From contig JAAEAF010006875.1 in assembly GCA_011037195.1 (NCBI GenBank), forward strand, positions 1 through 64,000: a DNA stretch of 64,000 nt, in the 5' to 3' direction. Positions 38,440-46,758 of the stretch are shown piece after piece. A program made the position numbers and the translations under genes. The stretch is from Triatoma infestans. Taxonomy: Eukaryota; Arthropoda; Insecta; Hemiptera; Reduviidae. Below the pieces are notes generated by a model. That model saw only the letters and a list, made by a program, of their open reading frames with translations, ran no database searches and was not told the origin of the DNA. Within the stretch, counting starts at the first letter, position 1, and each line of letters opens with the position of its first letter.

Positions 38440-39060
38440 CTATAAACTTAGATCCCTTACGAACTAAAAGATATATTTGATGATCCATTTGGTGTCAAAT
38501 TGGGTCACCAAACGAAAAGTGGTTGAAGGGCTGATATGAGTTAACTGAGGTGTGATATGGATATTTAGAACTCTTGCTTGTTCTAACAGTGACTTAGCTA
38601 GTATGGCTAATATGACTTGTAATCTTCAAAGTTAATTTGGCGACTGTCTGATTAAGCCCTCAGATAATCGTTTTTTTATTCAATTTCTCTTATATTTAAG
38701 TGGGTGATTAGCTGTACATTTGTAGATGATTTGCCAATCTATTGGGCGTGACAGAGGGTATAATGGTAGTTGAAGTGCTCTTAGGACGCTCAAAGTTGGC
38801 ATTTGCTGTGGCCTAGTATTGAAACTATTGAGTTCAGCATAAGTATGGAATTTTCCGCCTTGTTTCCACTACTTGGTAAAGAGAGTTATATGTAGAGAAT
38901 AGTGATCCATTTATGGAGACTTTGTTGGCCGAAGTTAACTTCTTGATGATTAGTTTATAGTGTTGTCACGATAAAGAATGATTATAAACGCCTAATGTTC
39001 CTGTTTTATCTGGTTTAAGAATGATTTAGACCCATATTTATAAGAAAATTCATGGGGAAT
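38440..39060 (+). repeat. Family B dispersed repeat, copy
   Basis: Contains 'ttgttctaacagtgacttagctagtatggc' and 'aagccctcagataatcg...ttcaatttctctt', shared with 8050-8720 and 59920-60370. Confidence 0.5.
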
Positions 39061-39559
39061 AGGGCAAAACTGTTGTTGCTTAAACTGGACTCGCATGGAG
39101 TGTTCTGCTGTAATCATCACACCTAGTGTAATACAAACAGAGTGAGAGAGCATGAATAAGTGTGGCGAAGTGTGCAGTGTTTAACTATACTTTGCCTGCA
39201 GGTAAACTAATACCAGGTACTTGTTGCACACATTAACTATATCTGCAAGCTCTCTGTGTATTTCAGTGTTGGGAGTTATCAGTGTCAGTGCTGTGCATGT
39301 CAGAATGGCCACAGGCACGCCAAGATCTCCAAAGAAATGTCTAGTTCAGATCTTGAATCGGAGCTATTAGTATTCAGGCCCTGTATTAGACCTGACAGAT
39401 GTGATTGCCGGGTAAATATTAATCGGGTGATTAAGCTGAGATTTAATGTCGGAATACTAACTATACCTGTTTAGAAGAACTATCACCTTTACTTGCTCTT
39501 ACTGCAAAGTGAGAGGAAGTATTATGATAGCGAAAAAAGTGATTTTTTTTTAGAAATTG

Positions 39560-39625
39560 ATCTGTGTGTGTGTGAATGTGTGTGTGTGAGTGTGTGTGTG
39601 TGTGCAAGAGAGAGAGAGAGAGAGG
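39560..39625. repeat. (GT)n and (GA)n microsatellites
   Basis: A GT-rich run followed directly by a GA run. Confidence 0.85.
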
Positions 39626-40489
39626 TAAATACGGAAAGAGTTGTGTACGTACGACATCGTTTGTTAGAAATTCCCAGATGACGCAATTATGTAAATATTG
39701 TGATTAACTTTATTTGTTGGGTCGAATATACTCTTGGCAACACCAAGATTTCTGTACAATTGGTTAATCCACCCCAGTCTTCATTTCTAGTAAACCAGGA
39801 GAGTTCACCAGGATGTATGGTAAATAAATATAATATTAATAGTACCTTTATTTTCAAGTAACTATGACTTCTCGAAAATCAATTCGAAATAAGTTTAAAT
39901 TTCAATAGCTTTAAGAAGAAAATTAGATATTCAAGTGTATTTATATATCAATTAGAATTTCATTAAATAAAGACATACTTGAATATTTGGAATATTTTGT
40001 ACAAAACCTTGGATATTCAATCCAATTAGGATTGCTTTAATATATTATTCTCCCCGTTGTTAGTAATTACACAGTACAACTTTAATACCATTCTGTTATC
40101 TAAGTACATCCTTTATTAAAGACCTTATTTAAAGCACATTCTAATTCTAATTAAATATATTATATAAAAGGAAGTGTTCATTAAATTTTAATTATTTATA
40201 ACAATGTTTTTTCTCAACTGTTATTTCTAAGTGCTATTAAGTAAGATTTAACTTACAGATTTTGAAATAACTGGACCAAAAAATCTGGTTAATAATCGAA
40301 CTGAGTCTGACTCGAAATCATCATTGGAAGATGAAACACTGATTCATTCGGTATTACAAAAAAGATCATCATTCTTTGAATGAATGATTAATGCTTCGGA
40401 ACATTTTCTTTAGAATAAATTGAAATTAATTCGCCAATCGGGCGAGTAAATTGGCCGGCCAGTCAATCATTTAAAATTAATAAAAAAAA

Positions 40490-40767
40490 AAAATAAATCT
40501 GGTATGAAACGCTCACACTACTTTCACTTACTAGAATATAAATATCATTATTTACATAATTTGCATCAAACTTGGAATTTTTACTAATTTAAATAACTTC
40601 AACATTATATGAATAGCTGGGAGTATATAAACTGAAAATGACACATGAGAGTAGCTGCTCCAGAAAACCCCCTATAAATCTACTTCCTCGGAGAAATTTG
40701 TCAAAACAAAAGTGACAAGTTGATACATAGATGTGTATACCATATTTAAAGAAAACTTATTCTTATC
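40490..40767 (-). repeat. Family A repeat, left half of the Polinton insertion target
   Basis: On the minus strand this reads as the family A 3' half ('ttttctttaaatatgg', 'gtcacttttgttttgacaaattt'). It stops at the Polinton and continues at 52804 with the 'gattatctc...ttttttccg' portion. Removing the Polinton and one target copy gives a continuous family A segment. Confidence 0.55.
40762..40767 (+). repeat. Target-site duplication, left (CTTATC)
   Basis: Six bases immediately left of the Polinton, identical to 52798-52803. Six-base duplications are the rule for Polinton/Maverick integrases. Confidence 0.95.
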
Positions 40768-41522
40768 AGTAGGGGGAGAAATGGCGGTTCTGGCGCACCT
40801 TTTTTGAGCAGCCAATCAGATTGCAGTATTTCTCCCCACCCCTCCCAAGCCACGCCCACCGACCAATCATCGAACTCGATGAGCACTTAAGCCACGCCCC
40901 CACCACGCCCACCGGCCAATCATCAAACTGGGCGAGCACTTAGGCCACGCCTACTTACCCCCACTCCTCTCCAACTGACCAATCATCGAACTGGATAAGC
41001 ACTTAGGCCACGCCCACCTTCCCCCCACCACCGGTCAATCATCGAACTGGATGAGCACTTATGCCACGCCCACTTACCCCCTCCACTTCCCCGTCATCGA
41101 AATCGACGAGCACTTAAGCCGCACCCACTTACCCCCACCACTGACCTATCATCGATTTCAACAACTCTCTAGACCATGCCCGCTTACCTCCTCCCCTTAA
41201 CTTATCATCCAAATCGATGACTCCATTTTCTTTCCACCCCCACCCCTTAACTTATCGTCCAATCCGATGGCCGTATTTTCTTCTCCCCACTTCTTGACCT
41301 AACATCCAATCCATTACCCCCACTCCTGAATTTATCATCCAATCCGATGACTCTATTTTTATCCTCCCACTCCTAACCTAACATCCAAATAGATGACTCC
41401 ATTTCTTTCCACCTCCATGGTCAATCCATCCCCACAACAAGATGGCGGAACCTAACACCGTAACACACCACCCCTCTCCTGACTCTAGGCTGGAGGGGTA
41501 TTTTTTATTTTTATTTTATATG

Positions 41523-41612
41523 AAAAAACTTGTCTTACCTGTGATTCGATCCTACAATCTTTAGGTTGGAAGTCCATCATCATAACCAGTCGGCCACAAT
41601 GATCCTCTCGCT
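41523..41612 (-). ncRNA. tRNA-like RNA polymerase III cassette in left terminal repeat
   Basis: On the minus strand: box A TGGCCGACTGG (41586-41596), box B GGATCGAATC (41543-41552), then a T6 run (41523-41528) 14 bases after box B. Spacing is as in a tRNA gene, but the acceptor and anticodon stems do not pair, so it is not a working tRNA. It is either a fossil SINE head carried in the terminal repeat or a small RNA unit. The mirror copy is at 51961-52045. Confidence 0.45.
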
Positions 41613-41855
41613 AGTTATACTTTTCAACGTACACTTCTATCTTAACCCGCGCACTATCATAATTTTATTCGCCTCGCCCCACTCACAAAAAATTCAATTA
41701 TAATTAAAAAAAAAAAAAACAATATGGCGGAGTGACATCCAACTTTCACCACACAATCTAAATCATTTTTAAAAAGATTGACTTACCCCTTCCAGCTCCC
41801 TGCTGCTGCTGCTGATATTAACACGACGCGCACTTACACAGAACTGAACCTCCTT

Positions 41856-42005
41856 ATGGCAAAACAATCTACTATAGTAACGTTTATCCCCACTCCTATG
41901 ACGTCACTGCTAGTTGGGGCATGCGCATTATTGATTTTATCATATTGTATAACAAAAACCACTGCCTTTTCAATATATTATTCGTATGACGTCACACAGC
42001 GATAG
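41856..42005 (+). CDS. Small ORF in left terminal repeat with one membrane segment
   Basis: From the first ATG, 49 codons (MAKQST...). A hydrophobic stretch MTSLLVGACALLILSYCI could span a membrane. The open frame extends upstream to 41778 without an ATG. The mirror copy in the right repeat differs by one residue. Two CRE motifs lie inside the frame, so the conservation may belong to the DNA sites and not to a protein. Confidence 0.25.
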   Translation: MAKQSTIVTFIPTPMTSLLVGACALLILSYCITKTTAFSIYYSYDVTQR

Positions 42006-42218
42006 TATTGCCAGTGCCTTATTTATTACCACTGCCTTCTAGACAAATCCCCCATTTAGATAACGTCACACACTCTATAGTGATTCACTGCCAATCGCAA
42101 TATATCGATTACAAATATCGATTATCCATATCAATTAATATCGATTTTATGAATATAATTTATTAATAAAAAACTAACAAAACCACTGCCTTTTCAATAT
42201 ATCATTCGTGTGACGTCA
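41899..42218. promoter_or_regulatory. CRE (TGACGTCA) motif cluster, left repeat
   Basis: Perfect 8-bp palindromes TGACGTCA at 41899-41906, 41987-41994 and 42211-42218, with half-sites at about 42062 and 42303. These match the binding site of CREB/ATF-type bZIP factors. The mirror cluster is at 51353, 51577 and 51665. Confidence 0.6.
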
Positions 42219-42562
42219 CAGCTAATAGCATTGCCACCGCCTTATAGATTAAAAATGTACATATTTATTACCACTGCCTTCTAGACAATTTCTGTTCATA
42301 TAACGTCACACAACCTATAGTGTACCACTGTCAATCGCAATATATCGATTGCAAATATCGATTATCTAAATTGATTAATATCGATCTTATAAATAAAATT
42401 TATTAATAAGAAAAACACTATCTATTACTTCTACCAGTTATTGCATCACCTTTTGAAATTAACTTTGTACTAATAAAATTTATATATATATCTATTCTTA
42501 CCTTAATCACTTTGTATTCTTTTGTTTATTGAACTTTGTAATCAAAACAACATATATCTTGC

Positions 42563-42960
42563 CTGTCCGAACATGTTAGTTACTTATTAAGAAAAATGCA
42601 CAGAAACTACAATGAGTCATCCAGGAAATGATTTATTAATACTTAATCCTATTATTTAAAAATAAAACTTTGTACTCATTACCTTTCTTGCCTGTTCGGA
42701 CATGTTACCACAGGTCTTCTTAGCATGTTTTACTTAATCCTATACTTAATCCTATTATGAAAAAGATTTGTATATACAATGAGTCATCATGCATGTCTCA
42801 ACATGCATCAGCCTGCATTTATTATTCATAGCTTGTATTATAATTTTGTTTACCCCTCTTTGTTCAGCATTCGCTTTAAGCTTTCTCATCACGTCAAGGT
42901 GGGGGTAATCGAGAAAGTTTTATAATAAAATAAAATATAAGGAAATTAATAAAAACAAAA
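42563..42960. other. Inner flank of left repeat; AP-1-like sites, no gene
   Basis: Contains two copies of 'cttgcctgt(c/t)cg(a/g)acatgtta' (42563, 42687; the mirror is near 50896) and TGAGTCA at 42613 and 42780. No ORF. Confidence 0.5.
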
Positions 42961-42981
42961 TAAAATATTTTTTTTTACTCA

Positions 42982-42987
42982 TTTATT
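42982..42987 (-). terminator. Poly-A signal for the 172-aa gene
   Basis: AATAAA on the minus strand, about 330 bases beyond the stop at 43317, followed by an A-run on the same strand. Confidence 0.45.
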
Positions 42988-43201
42988 GAAACATAATGCA
43001 AAATATTTACAGAAAAAAAACAGAAAACAAACTTCAAATTTAAAATAAAAATTAACTTCTTCTTAATACAAAATAACAACTTAGGAAAATGCAAGTAGAC
43101 AGAGAAATGTTCAGTATCGGAATTACTTTTTCTAGGTTTTGCCTTAATACACATTCAAACATTGTACAATTCATTCAAGGTTTACGGGGTTTTTAGAACC
43201 T

Positions 43202-43295
43202 CGCCAGTGACCAGCAGTCAGGTTTACGGATATTTCTACCACGCCAGTGACCGACATTCAAGGTTTGCGTGCAATTTAATGCATCGCCAGTGACC
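43202..43295 (-). repeat. Three-copy motif repeat in a 3' untranslated region
   Basis: GGTCACTGGCG (minus) occurs at 43202-43212, 43242-43252 and 43285-43295, each followed by a 'cgtaaacctgact'-like phrase. The period is 40-43 bases, just downstream of the 172-aa gene stop. Confidence 0.7.
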
Positions 43296-43316
43296 ACATT
43301 CACACACACACACACA

Positions 43317-43835
43317 TCAAGGCAAAAACATTTCTGCATCATTCCAACCAAACTTACTATTTAGCCAATTGTTAATGACTTGAATTCGATACTGCGTACA
43401 TTTCTCTCTACATGTGTTATGTTTAATACAGTGGTTGCCTTTTTCTACTGCTTGAAGTGAATCAATTTTCGGACAACCATAATCTTCCAAGTTGATTACA
43501 CAACAATTGTACAAATTTTGCAAGAGAAATCTTTTCTTATCATAACCCTTAACAAATACAAATTTATAGTTACAATCAATACATTTGAAAATATCTCTAA
43601 TCACTTCATATTCAACTTCCCCATCATTCCATCTGATTTTATGATAATAATTTTCTAACCAATAATTAGTTCTTCTACTTTTATCTGTTTGTTTATGTTG
43701 TATTGGCGGTTTGAATATCCAGTGACGAACAGTTTGATAGTTATAATCAAAAAGTGATAGCTCTTTAACAATATAACCTCCTACACTATCCACAAAGCAC
43801 TGGAAGTCAGCAATCAGTACGCCTGTCTGAGCCAT
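43317..43835 (-). CDS. 172-aa accessory protein, possible RNase H-fold (exonuclease-like)
   Basis: Last gene of the Polinton block. I start it at the ATG giving MAQTGVLIADFQCF because the open frame above it begins at a GTG and a TATA/initiator pair fixes transcription just upstream. A hydrophobic strand ending in D-x-Q near the start, a strand FVFVKGYDKKRFL in the middle and a late HNTCREKC...INNWL helix follow the strand/helix order of DEDD exonucleases. Most expected acidic residues are missing, so an inactive or diverged nuclease fold is possible. The WIFKPP and W-x-x-G-x-x-x-Y features resemble, as I recall, uncharacterised invertebrate mobile-element proteins. The fold is inference; the gene itself looks real. 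Confidence 0.7.
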   Translation of the reverse strand: MAQTGVLIADFQCFVDSVGGYIVKELSLFDYNYQTVRHWIFKPPIQHKQTDKSRRTNYWLENYYHKIRWNDGEVEYEVIRDIFKCIDCNYKFVFVKGYDKKRFLLQNLYNCCVINLEDYGCPKIDSLQAVEKGNHCIKHNTCREKCTQYRIQVINNWLNSKFGWNDAEMFLP

Positions 43836-43871
43836 ACTGAACACTGAGCCAACAGTTCACACCTTTTTATA
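43836..43871 (-). promoter_or_regulatory. Promoter of the 172-aa gene; TATA overlaps the capsid stop
   Basis: TATAAAAA at 43864-43871 contains the TAA stop of the capsid gene (43867-43869). TCAGT initiators lie at 43843-43847 and 43836-43840; the second puts its A 33 bases after the first T of TATA. The ATG at 43835 leaves a leader of about 3-10 bases. Confidence 0.65.
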
Positions 43872-45099
43872 CCATACGGCGTACAATGCCAGTTAGAGGA
43901 TTATATTCTACCACCCTATCATGTATAATAAGGCAATATGCCGTTGTGTTGGGCGGGAACGGATTTTTTGATTCAAATTCTAATCTTACATCAACTGGAC
44001 CCGTTTTGATAGATTCAGACTGTTTAGAACAATCTATTACAATTAAGGGTGTTTTCTCTTTAAAATTTCGCCAAGAAGTTAGAGGTTTCATTTGTTCCCC
44101 ATAATATGACATTTGAAAAGAAGCATACATGTGATACAATAGTGCATAACGATTAGCTGAGAAATCTATGTTCAAATCATCGTATGGAAAAGCTTTACAA
44201 TTTAAATAAAGTTTCACATTTGAAACATTGCAATGGTCAAAATGGCTAGCATTGCTTTCCACATTATTTGCTCGTTCAGTTTGAAAAGCTAAAATGAGGT
44301 AGCGCGGCTTTTCCAGCTGACTTGATGTTTTCACCGGCCAGATTTGTCTTTGAGTTGCCGGCAATAGTGGATAATCATAGAGTTCCCAGCTTCTAAAACT
44401 TAGTGAAAATACCTTTTCAGATTTGAGATGACGCATAAGAGCTAATCTCTGATGTTCGTTGACGGCAACGTAGGGCAGCTTCCAGCATAGTTTCACCAAT
44501 TCTATTTTACAGTTTTCTACCGCATCTTCAGCTCTCTGTCGGCTGAATTTGTAAGCGTTTCCATCTTGTCTGCTTCTAACGAGTATCAATTCTTGTTTAA
44601 CATTGATCACAATCTTCTGATAGTCTTCACAAAATCCCAGTAGTGATGATAGAGGAATGCATAAATTAAAGTATCCCTCATTTGAAGTGATGTTCAGCGT
44701 ATCACTCTGAGGATAGCACCAGCCCCAGTTTTCTATGTATTGACAGCCGTCGTTAAGTGAAACCAAGCCTTTAAGGGTGCAAGCAATTCCTGGATTTCTT
44801 ACACGATCTATTTCAACTCCACTCAGTTCATATCTTATTTCATCAAATAGAAATGCAAATGCATTATTGGTTAATTTTGATGAAGTTGGTATTGTTGAGC
44901 CGTCTTCTTTTAAAAACTTACCCTCCAAATAGAGTAAACTTTGACTGGGCAGCGTATATAGATCTTGATGTTGTACACTAATACGTATTTCATCACCAGG
45001 CAACAGTTTTGATGATGCATAAGGGTGATGTGAATGCAATTCTATGCATTCAATTGAATTGTCGAACAGTCGTCTTTCTTCCAAATCTAACACTTCCAT
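43867..45099 (-). CDS. Major capsid protein candidate (double jelly-roll type), 410 aa
   Basis: Intact and the longest ORF of the element. It is rich in beta-strand-like segments with few long helices. Conserved-looking blocks include an N-terminal IELHSHHPYAS, EIRISVQHQDLYTLPSQSLLY (residues about 35-60), FLFDEIRYELSGVEIDRVRNPGI (about 88-110), and a C-terminal YPYDDLN-like to ALLYHMYASFQMSYYG block (about 310-345). To my knowledge these resemble capsid-type proteins of Polinton-like elements in invertebrates; the double jelly-roll assignment is inference from that and from context (ATPase, protease, integrase). Length is short for a Polinton capsid (commonly 500-700). Its ATG lies inside the end of the 53-aa ORF, and no separate TATA box was found, so both may share one transcript. 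Confidence 0.65.
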   Translation of the reverse strand: MEVLDLEERRLFDNSIECIELHSHHPYASSKLLPGDEIRISVQHQDLYTLPSQSLLYLEGKFLKEDGSTIPTSSKLTNNAFAFLFDEIRYELSGVEIDRVRNPGIACTLKGLVSLNDGCQYIENWGWCYPQSDTLNITSNEGYFNLCIPLSSLLGFCEDYQKIVINVKQELILVRSRQDGNAYKFSRQRAEDAVENCKIELVKLCWKLPYVAVNEHQRLALMRHLKSEKVFSLSFRSWELYDYPLLPATQRQIWPVKTSSQLEKPRYLILAFQTERANNVESNASHFDHCNVSNVKLYLNCKAFPYDDLNIDFSANRYALLYHMYASFQMSYYGEQMKPLTSWRNFKEKTPLIVIDCSKQSESIKTGPVDVRLEFESKNPFPPNTTAYCLIIHDRVVEYNPLTGIVRRMV

Positions 45100-45248
45100 A
45101 TTGGTGATAACACGTAGTAACCTGCCGCTTGAAGAAAGCGAATATTGCTGTTGGTTATCGATGTTCTCTCGTCAACTGTTCTCACTGGAATGATGGTTTT
45201 CTCCTCAGCAGTTGTCCTTATATTCACTCTCCTAAAGTCTAAACCCAT
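45087..45248 (-). CDS. 53-aa ORF overlapping the capsid start
   Basis: First ATG after the TATA/initiator at 45264-45299, about 20 bases into the transcript. It encodes a small polar protein (MGLDFRRVNIRTTAEEKTI, VDERTSITNSNIRFL) and its stop TAG overlaps the capsid ATG region by 13 bases (45087-45099). No family recognised. It could be a small virion or regulatory protein, or an upstream ORF controlling capsid translation by reinitiation or leaky scanning. Confidence 0.5.
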   Translation of the reverse strand: MGLDFRRVNIRTTAEEKTIIPVRTVDERTSITNSNIRFLQAAGYYVLSPIWKC

Positions 45249-45263
45249 CGCTGTCTGGCGACC

Positions 45264-45299
45264 AAATGAATGCACACGACTATAATCCTTCCTTTTATA
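45264..45299 (-). promoter_or_regulatory. Promoter for 53-aa ORF/capsid; TATA overlaps the protease stop
   Basis: TATAAAAGG at 45291-45299 includes the protease TAA (45295-45297). A TTCATTTG initiator-like site has its A at 45267, 32 bases downstream. Confidence 0.65.
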
Positions 45300-45756
45300 G
45301 GAGATCCAGCAAGTAAAGTAAACACAGCTGTCCACAATTGTTGCTGCCCATTTTTTGATACTGCTTTCTGTTCGATGAAATACGGCAACCTTTTAGATAG
45401 CGGACTAGTTCAGAAGGTGGACTGGCTCCACTGCTGTCGAAGAATTGAGCATAATCCCCTCTTTTCTTATAGCAAACCCAGTGAGTTCCTCTCCCATAAC
45501 TACTATCTAAATTGAAAATGGCTCGCTCATTTTTCCACGGTTTCACTGGAAATTCATCAATCATGAATACCCCTCTAAAATGGGGAATTTTCTTCGATTT
45601 AGCTAATCTGAGTAGATCAAAATTACTCAGCCGCAGACGAGGTAGTCCATCCAGCATTCGTTTAGCTTTACCACTCAATTTAGGAGAATTCCCACCAATC
45701 CGTTTAGGAGTAGGAATGACTCGTTTCTTCTTCTTCTTGTCTCTAGCACGTCTCAT
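45295..45756 (-). CDS. Adenain-like cysteine protease (virion maturation)
   Basis: 153 aa with a basic N-terminus (RDKKKKKR) and the catalytic layout of adenovirus-type C48/C5 proteases. The catalytic His is in GTHWVCY (H92), an acidic residue in FFDSSG (D107), Gln134, and Cys141 in SNNCGQLCLLYL. The Gln-Cys spacing of 7 matches adenain. In adenoviruses and Polintons this enzyme cleaves capsid precursors. All catalytic residues are present and the frame is intact. The start is fixed by a TATA/TCAGT promoter 8 bases upstream. Confidence 0.88.
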   Translation of the reverse strand: MRRARDKKKKKRVIPTPKRIGGNSPKLSGKAKRMLDGLPRLRLSNFDLLRLAKSKKIPHFRGVFMIDEFPVKPWKNERAIFNLDSSYGRGTHWVCYKKRGDYAQFFDSSGASPPSELVRYLKGCRISSNRKQYQKMGSNNCGQLCLLYLLDLL

Positions 45757-45761
45757 GATGA

Positions 45762-45796
45762 ACTGAATCGAAGTTAGCCTCGTCCGGCTTTATATA
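45762..45796 (-). promoter_or_regulatory. Protease promoter; TATA overlaps the integrase stop
   Basis: TATATAAAG at 45788-45796 contains the stop TAA of the integrase C-terminal frame (45790-45792). TCAGT at 45762-45766 has its A 32 bases after the first T. The ATG at 45756 gives a leader of about 8 bases. Confidence 0.7.
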
Positions 45797-46149
45797 AGTA
45801 CATTCTTCACATTCTCCCAGCTGTTGTGTGAATTGTCTAAACCTAGCCATTTCACTAAAACTTTATCACCTTTTCGCTTCATAATCTTCTCCACAAGATA
45901 GATGTCGGGATATTTCACTAGCTGTAGTTCCTCTTGATAAAAACCTCCAGCAATTATTTGCCCTTTATAATCTTGTAGATTATATGTCACTGGTGCGGTA
46001 CTCTTAACTTCTACAACTTTAAATACCTCTGTGGACCATGAAGGATGATAGCCTTTGGCAAACTGCGCTTTATACTTGGATATCCGTACATGATCGCCTG
46101 CTTTGAATCTAGGAACTGGTAGTGATTGTTTTCTTCGCATATACATCAC
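45790..46149 (-). pseudogene. Integrase C-terminal part: SH3-like domain plus chromodomain (second frame)
   Basis: Overlaps the core ORF by about 40 bases in a different frame. FKAGDHVRISKYKAQFAKGY and the following GGFYQEELQLV are the small barrel domain that follows the catalytic core in Polinton and Ty3/gypsy integrases. YLVEKIMKRKGDKVLVKWLG...NSWE (residues about 84-113) is a chromodomain with its aromatic residues (Y, W, W). The open frame begins with GTG and its first ATG is two codons further, inside the core coding region. This is best read as the detached 3' part of one gene, joined by a frame change near 46110-46150, and not as a separate protein. Confidence 0.85.
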
Positions 46150-46717
46150 GTAACAGCCGTTCTTCTACATCCTTGCCTCGTACAGAAACCGGTGCCATTT
46201 TGATCGTTCGATGTTTAGTTTGGTTATATTTCTTCACCAGAGAGTTTATGATGGTCAGCCAATCATAGGATCCTTGTAGGCTAAACATTTTCCACATTGC
46301 AGATTTCAAAGTTCGATTGAATCGCTCAACAATTGAAGCTTTCAAATTACTAAAGGTTGAATAGTGATTTATACCATTCACTTTCATCAGCTTGGCAAAT
46401 ATTCTGTTATAGAACTCCTTGCCATTATCAGTTTGTAGATTGTTTGGCTTCCTTTCCTGCAATACCTTTTCAAATGCTCTACTCACCTCAAGTGCTGACT
46501 TATTCTTAAGGGGTACAGCCCAGGCATATTTGGAAAAACAATCAATCACTGTCAAGAGATATTTGTTGCCTTTGTTGAATCTGGCGTAGGGAAGCATCTC
46601 TACGAGATCAATTTGCCACAAATCGTCTATTCCCTTCAATAAAACTGATCTTCTCTTGAATATTCTTCTTGCTGGTCTATGCAACTCATGCACGATCTGT
46701 TCCTTAACGGATTTCAT
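46109..46717 (-). CDS. Integrase catalytic core (rve family), truncated by frame break
   Basis: 202 aa with the retroviral-like D,D,E triad: D37 in LWQIDLVEM, D97 in QTDNGKEF, E131 in ASIVERFNRT. The basic RRIFKRR stretch and the 'KGIDDLWQ' lead-in are typical of Polinton integrases. It catalyses insertion with 6-bp target duplications, consistent with the flanks. The frame ends at a TAG (46109) just before the C-terminal domains, which continue in the next frame. A fixed mutation, a sequencing indel in 'gcgaagaaaac', or a translational shift could each explain it. Promoter: TATA at 46751-46758. Confidence 0.9.
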   Translation of the reverse strand: MKSVKEQIVHELHRPARRIFKRRSVLLKGIDDLWQIDLVEMLPYARFNKGNKYLLTVIDCFSKYAWAVPLKNKSALEVSRAFEKVLQERKPNNLQTDNGKEFYNRIFAKLMKVNGINHYSTFSNLKASIVERFNRTLKSAMWKMFSLQGSYDWLTIINSLVKKYNQTKHRTIKMAPVSVRGKDVEERLLRDVYAKKTITTSS

Positions 46718-46720
46718 GAT

Positions 46721-46758
46721 GAAATGAGGTGTATTGTAGGTGAGTTTAAGCTATTATA
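46721..46758 (-). promoter_or_regulatory. Integrase promoter inside the end of the 314-aa gene
   Basis: TATAATAG at 46751-46758 is made of the last codons of the upstream gene, just before its TAA (46746-46748). A TCATTTC initiator has its A at 46725, 33 bases downstream. The ATG is at 46717. Confidence 0.6.

Larger units (their letters stand above)
40768..42288 (+). repeat. Polinton left terminal inverted repeat
   Basis: Near-identical to the reverse complement of 51285-52797. It starts AGTAGGGGG (one G more than the other end). Order from the tip: ATGGCGG motif, about 550 bp of imperfect tandem CCAATCATCGAA/GCCACGCCCAC units and then TTATCATCCAAT units, a tRNA-like cassette (41523-41612, minus), CRE motifs (TGACGTCA at 41899, 41987, 42211) and ATCGAT-rich segments. 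A diverged continuation, with a different number of the ATCGAT/CRE units, reaches about 42590. Confidence 0.92.

Noticed and set aside
46109..46717. Gypsy/Ty3 retrotransposon integrase
   Set aside because: A chromodomain integrase alone could suggest it, but the 6-bp duplication, inverted ends, ATPase and adenain-like protease fix it as Polinton.
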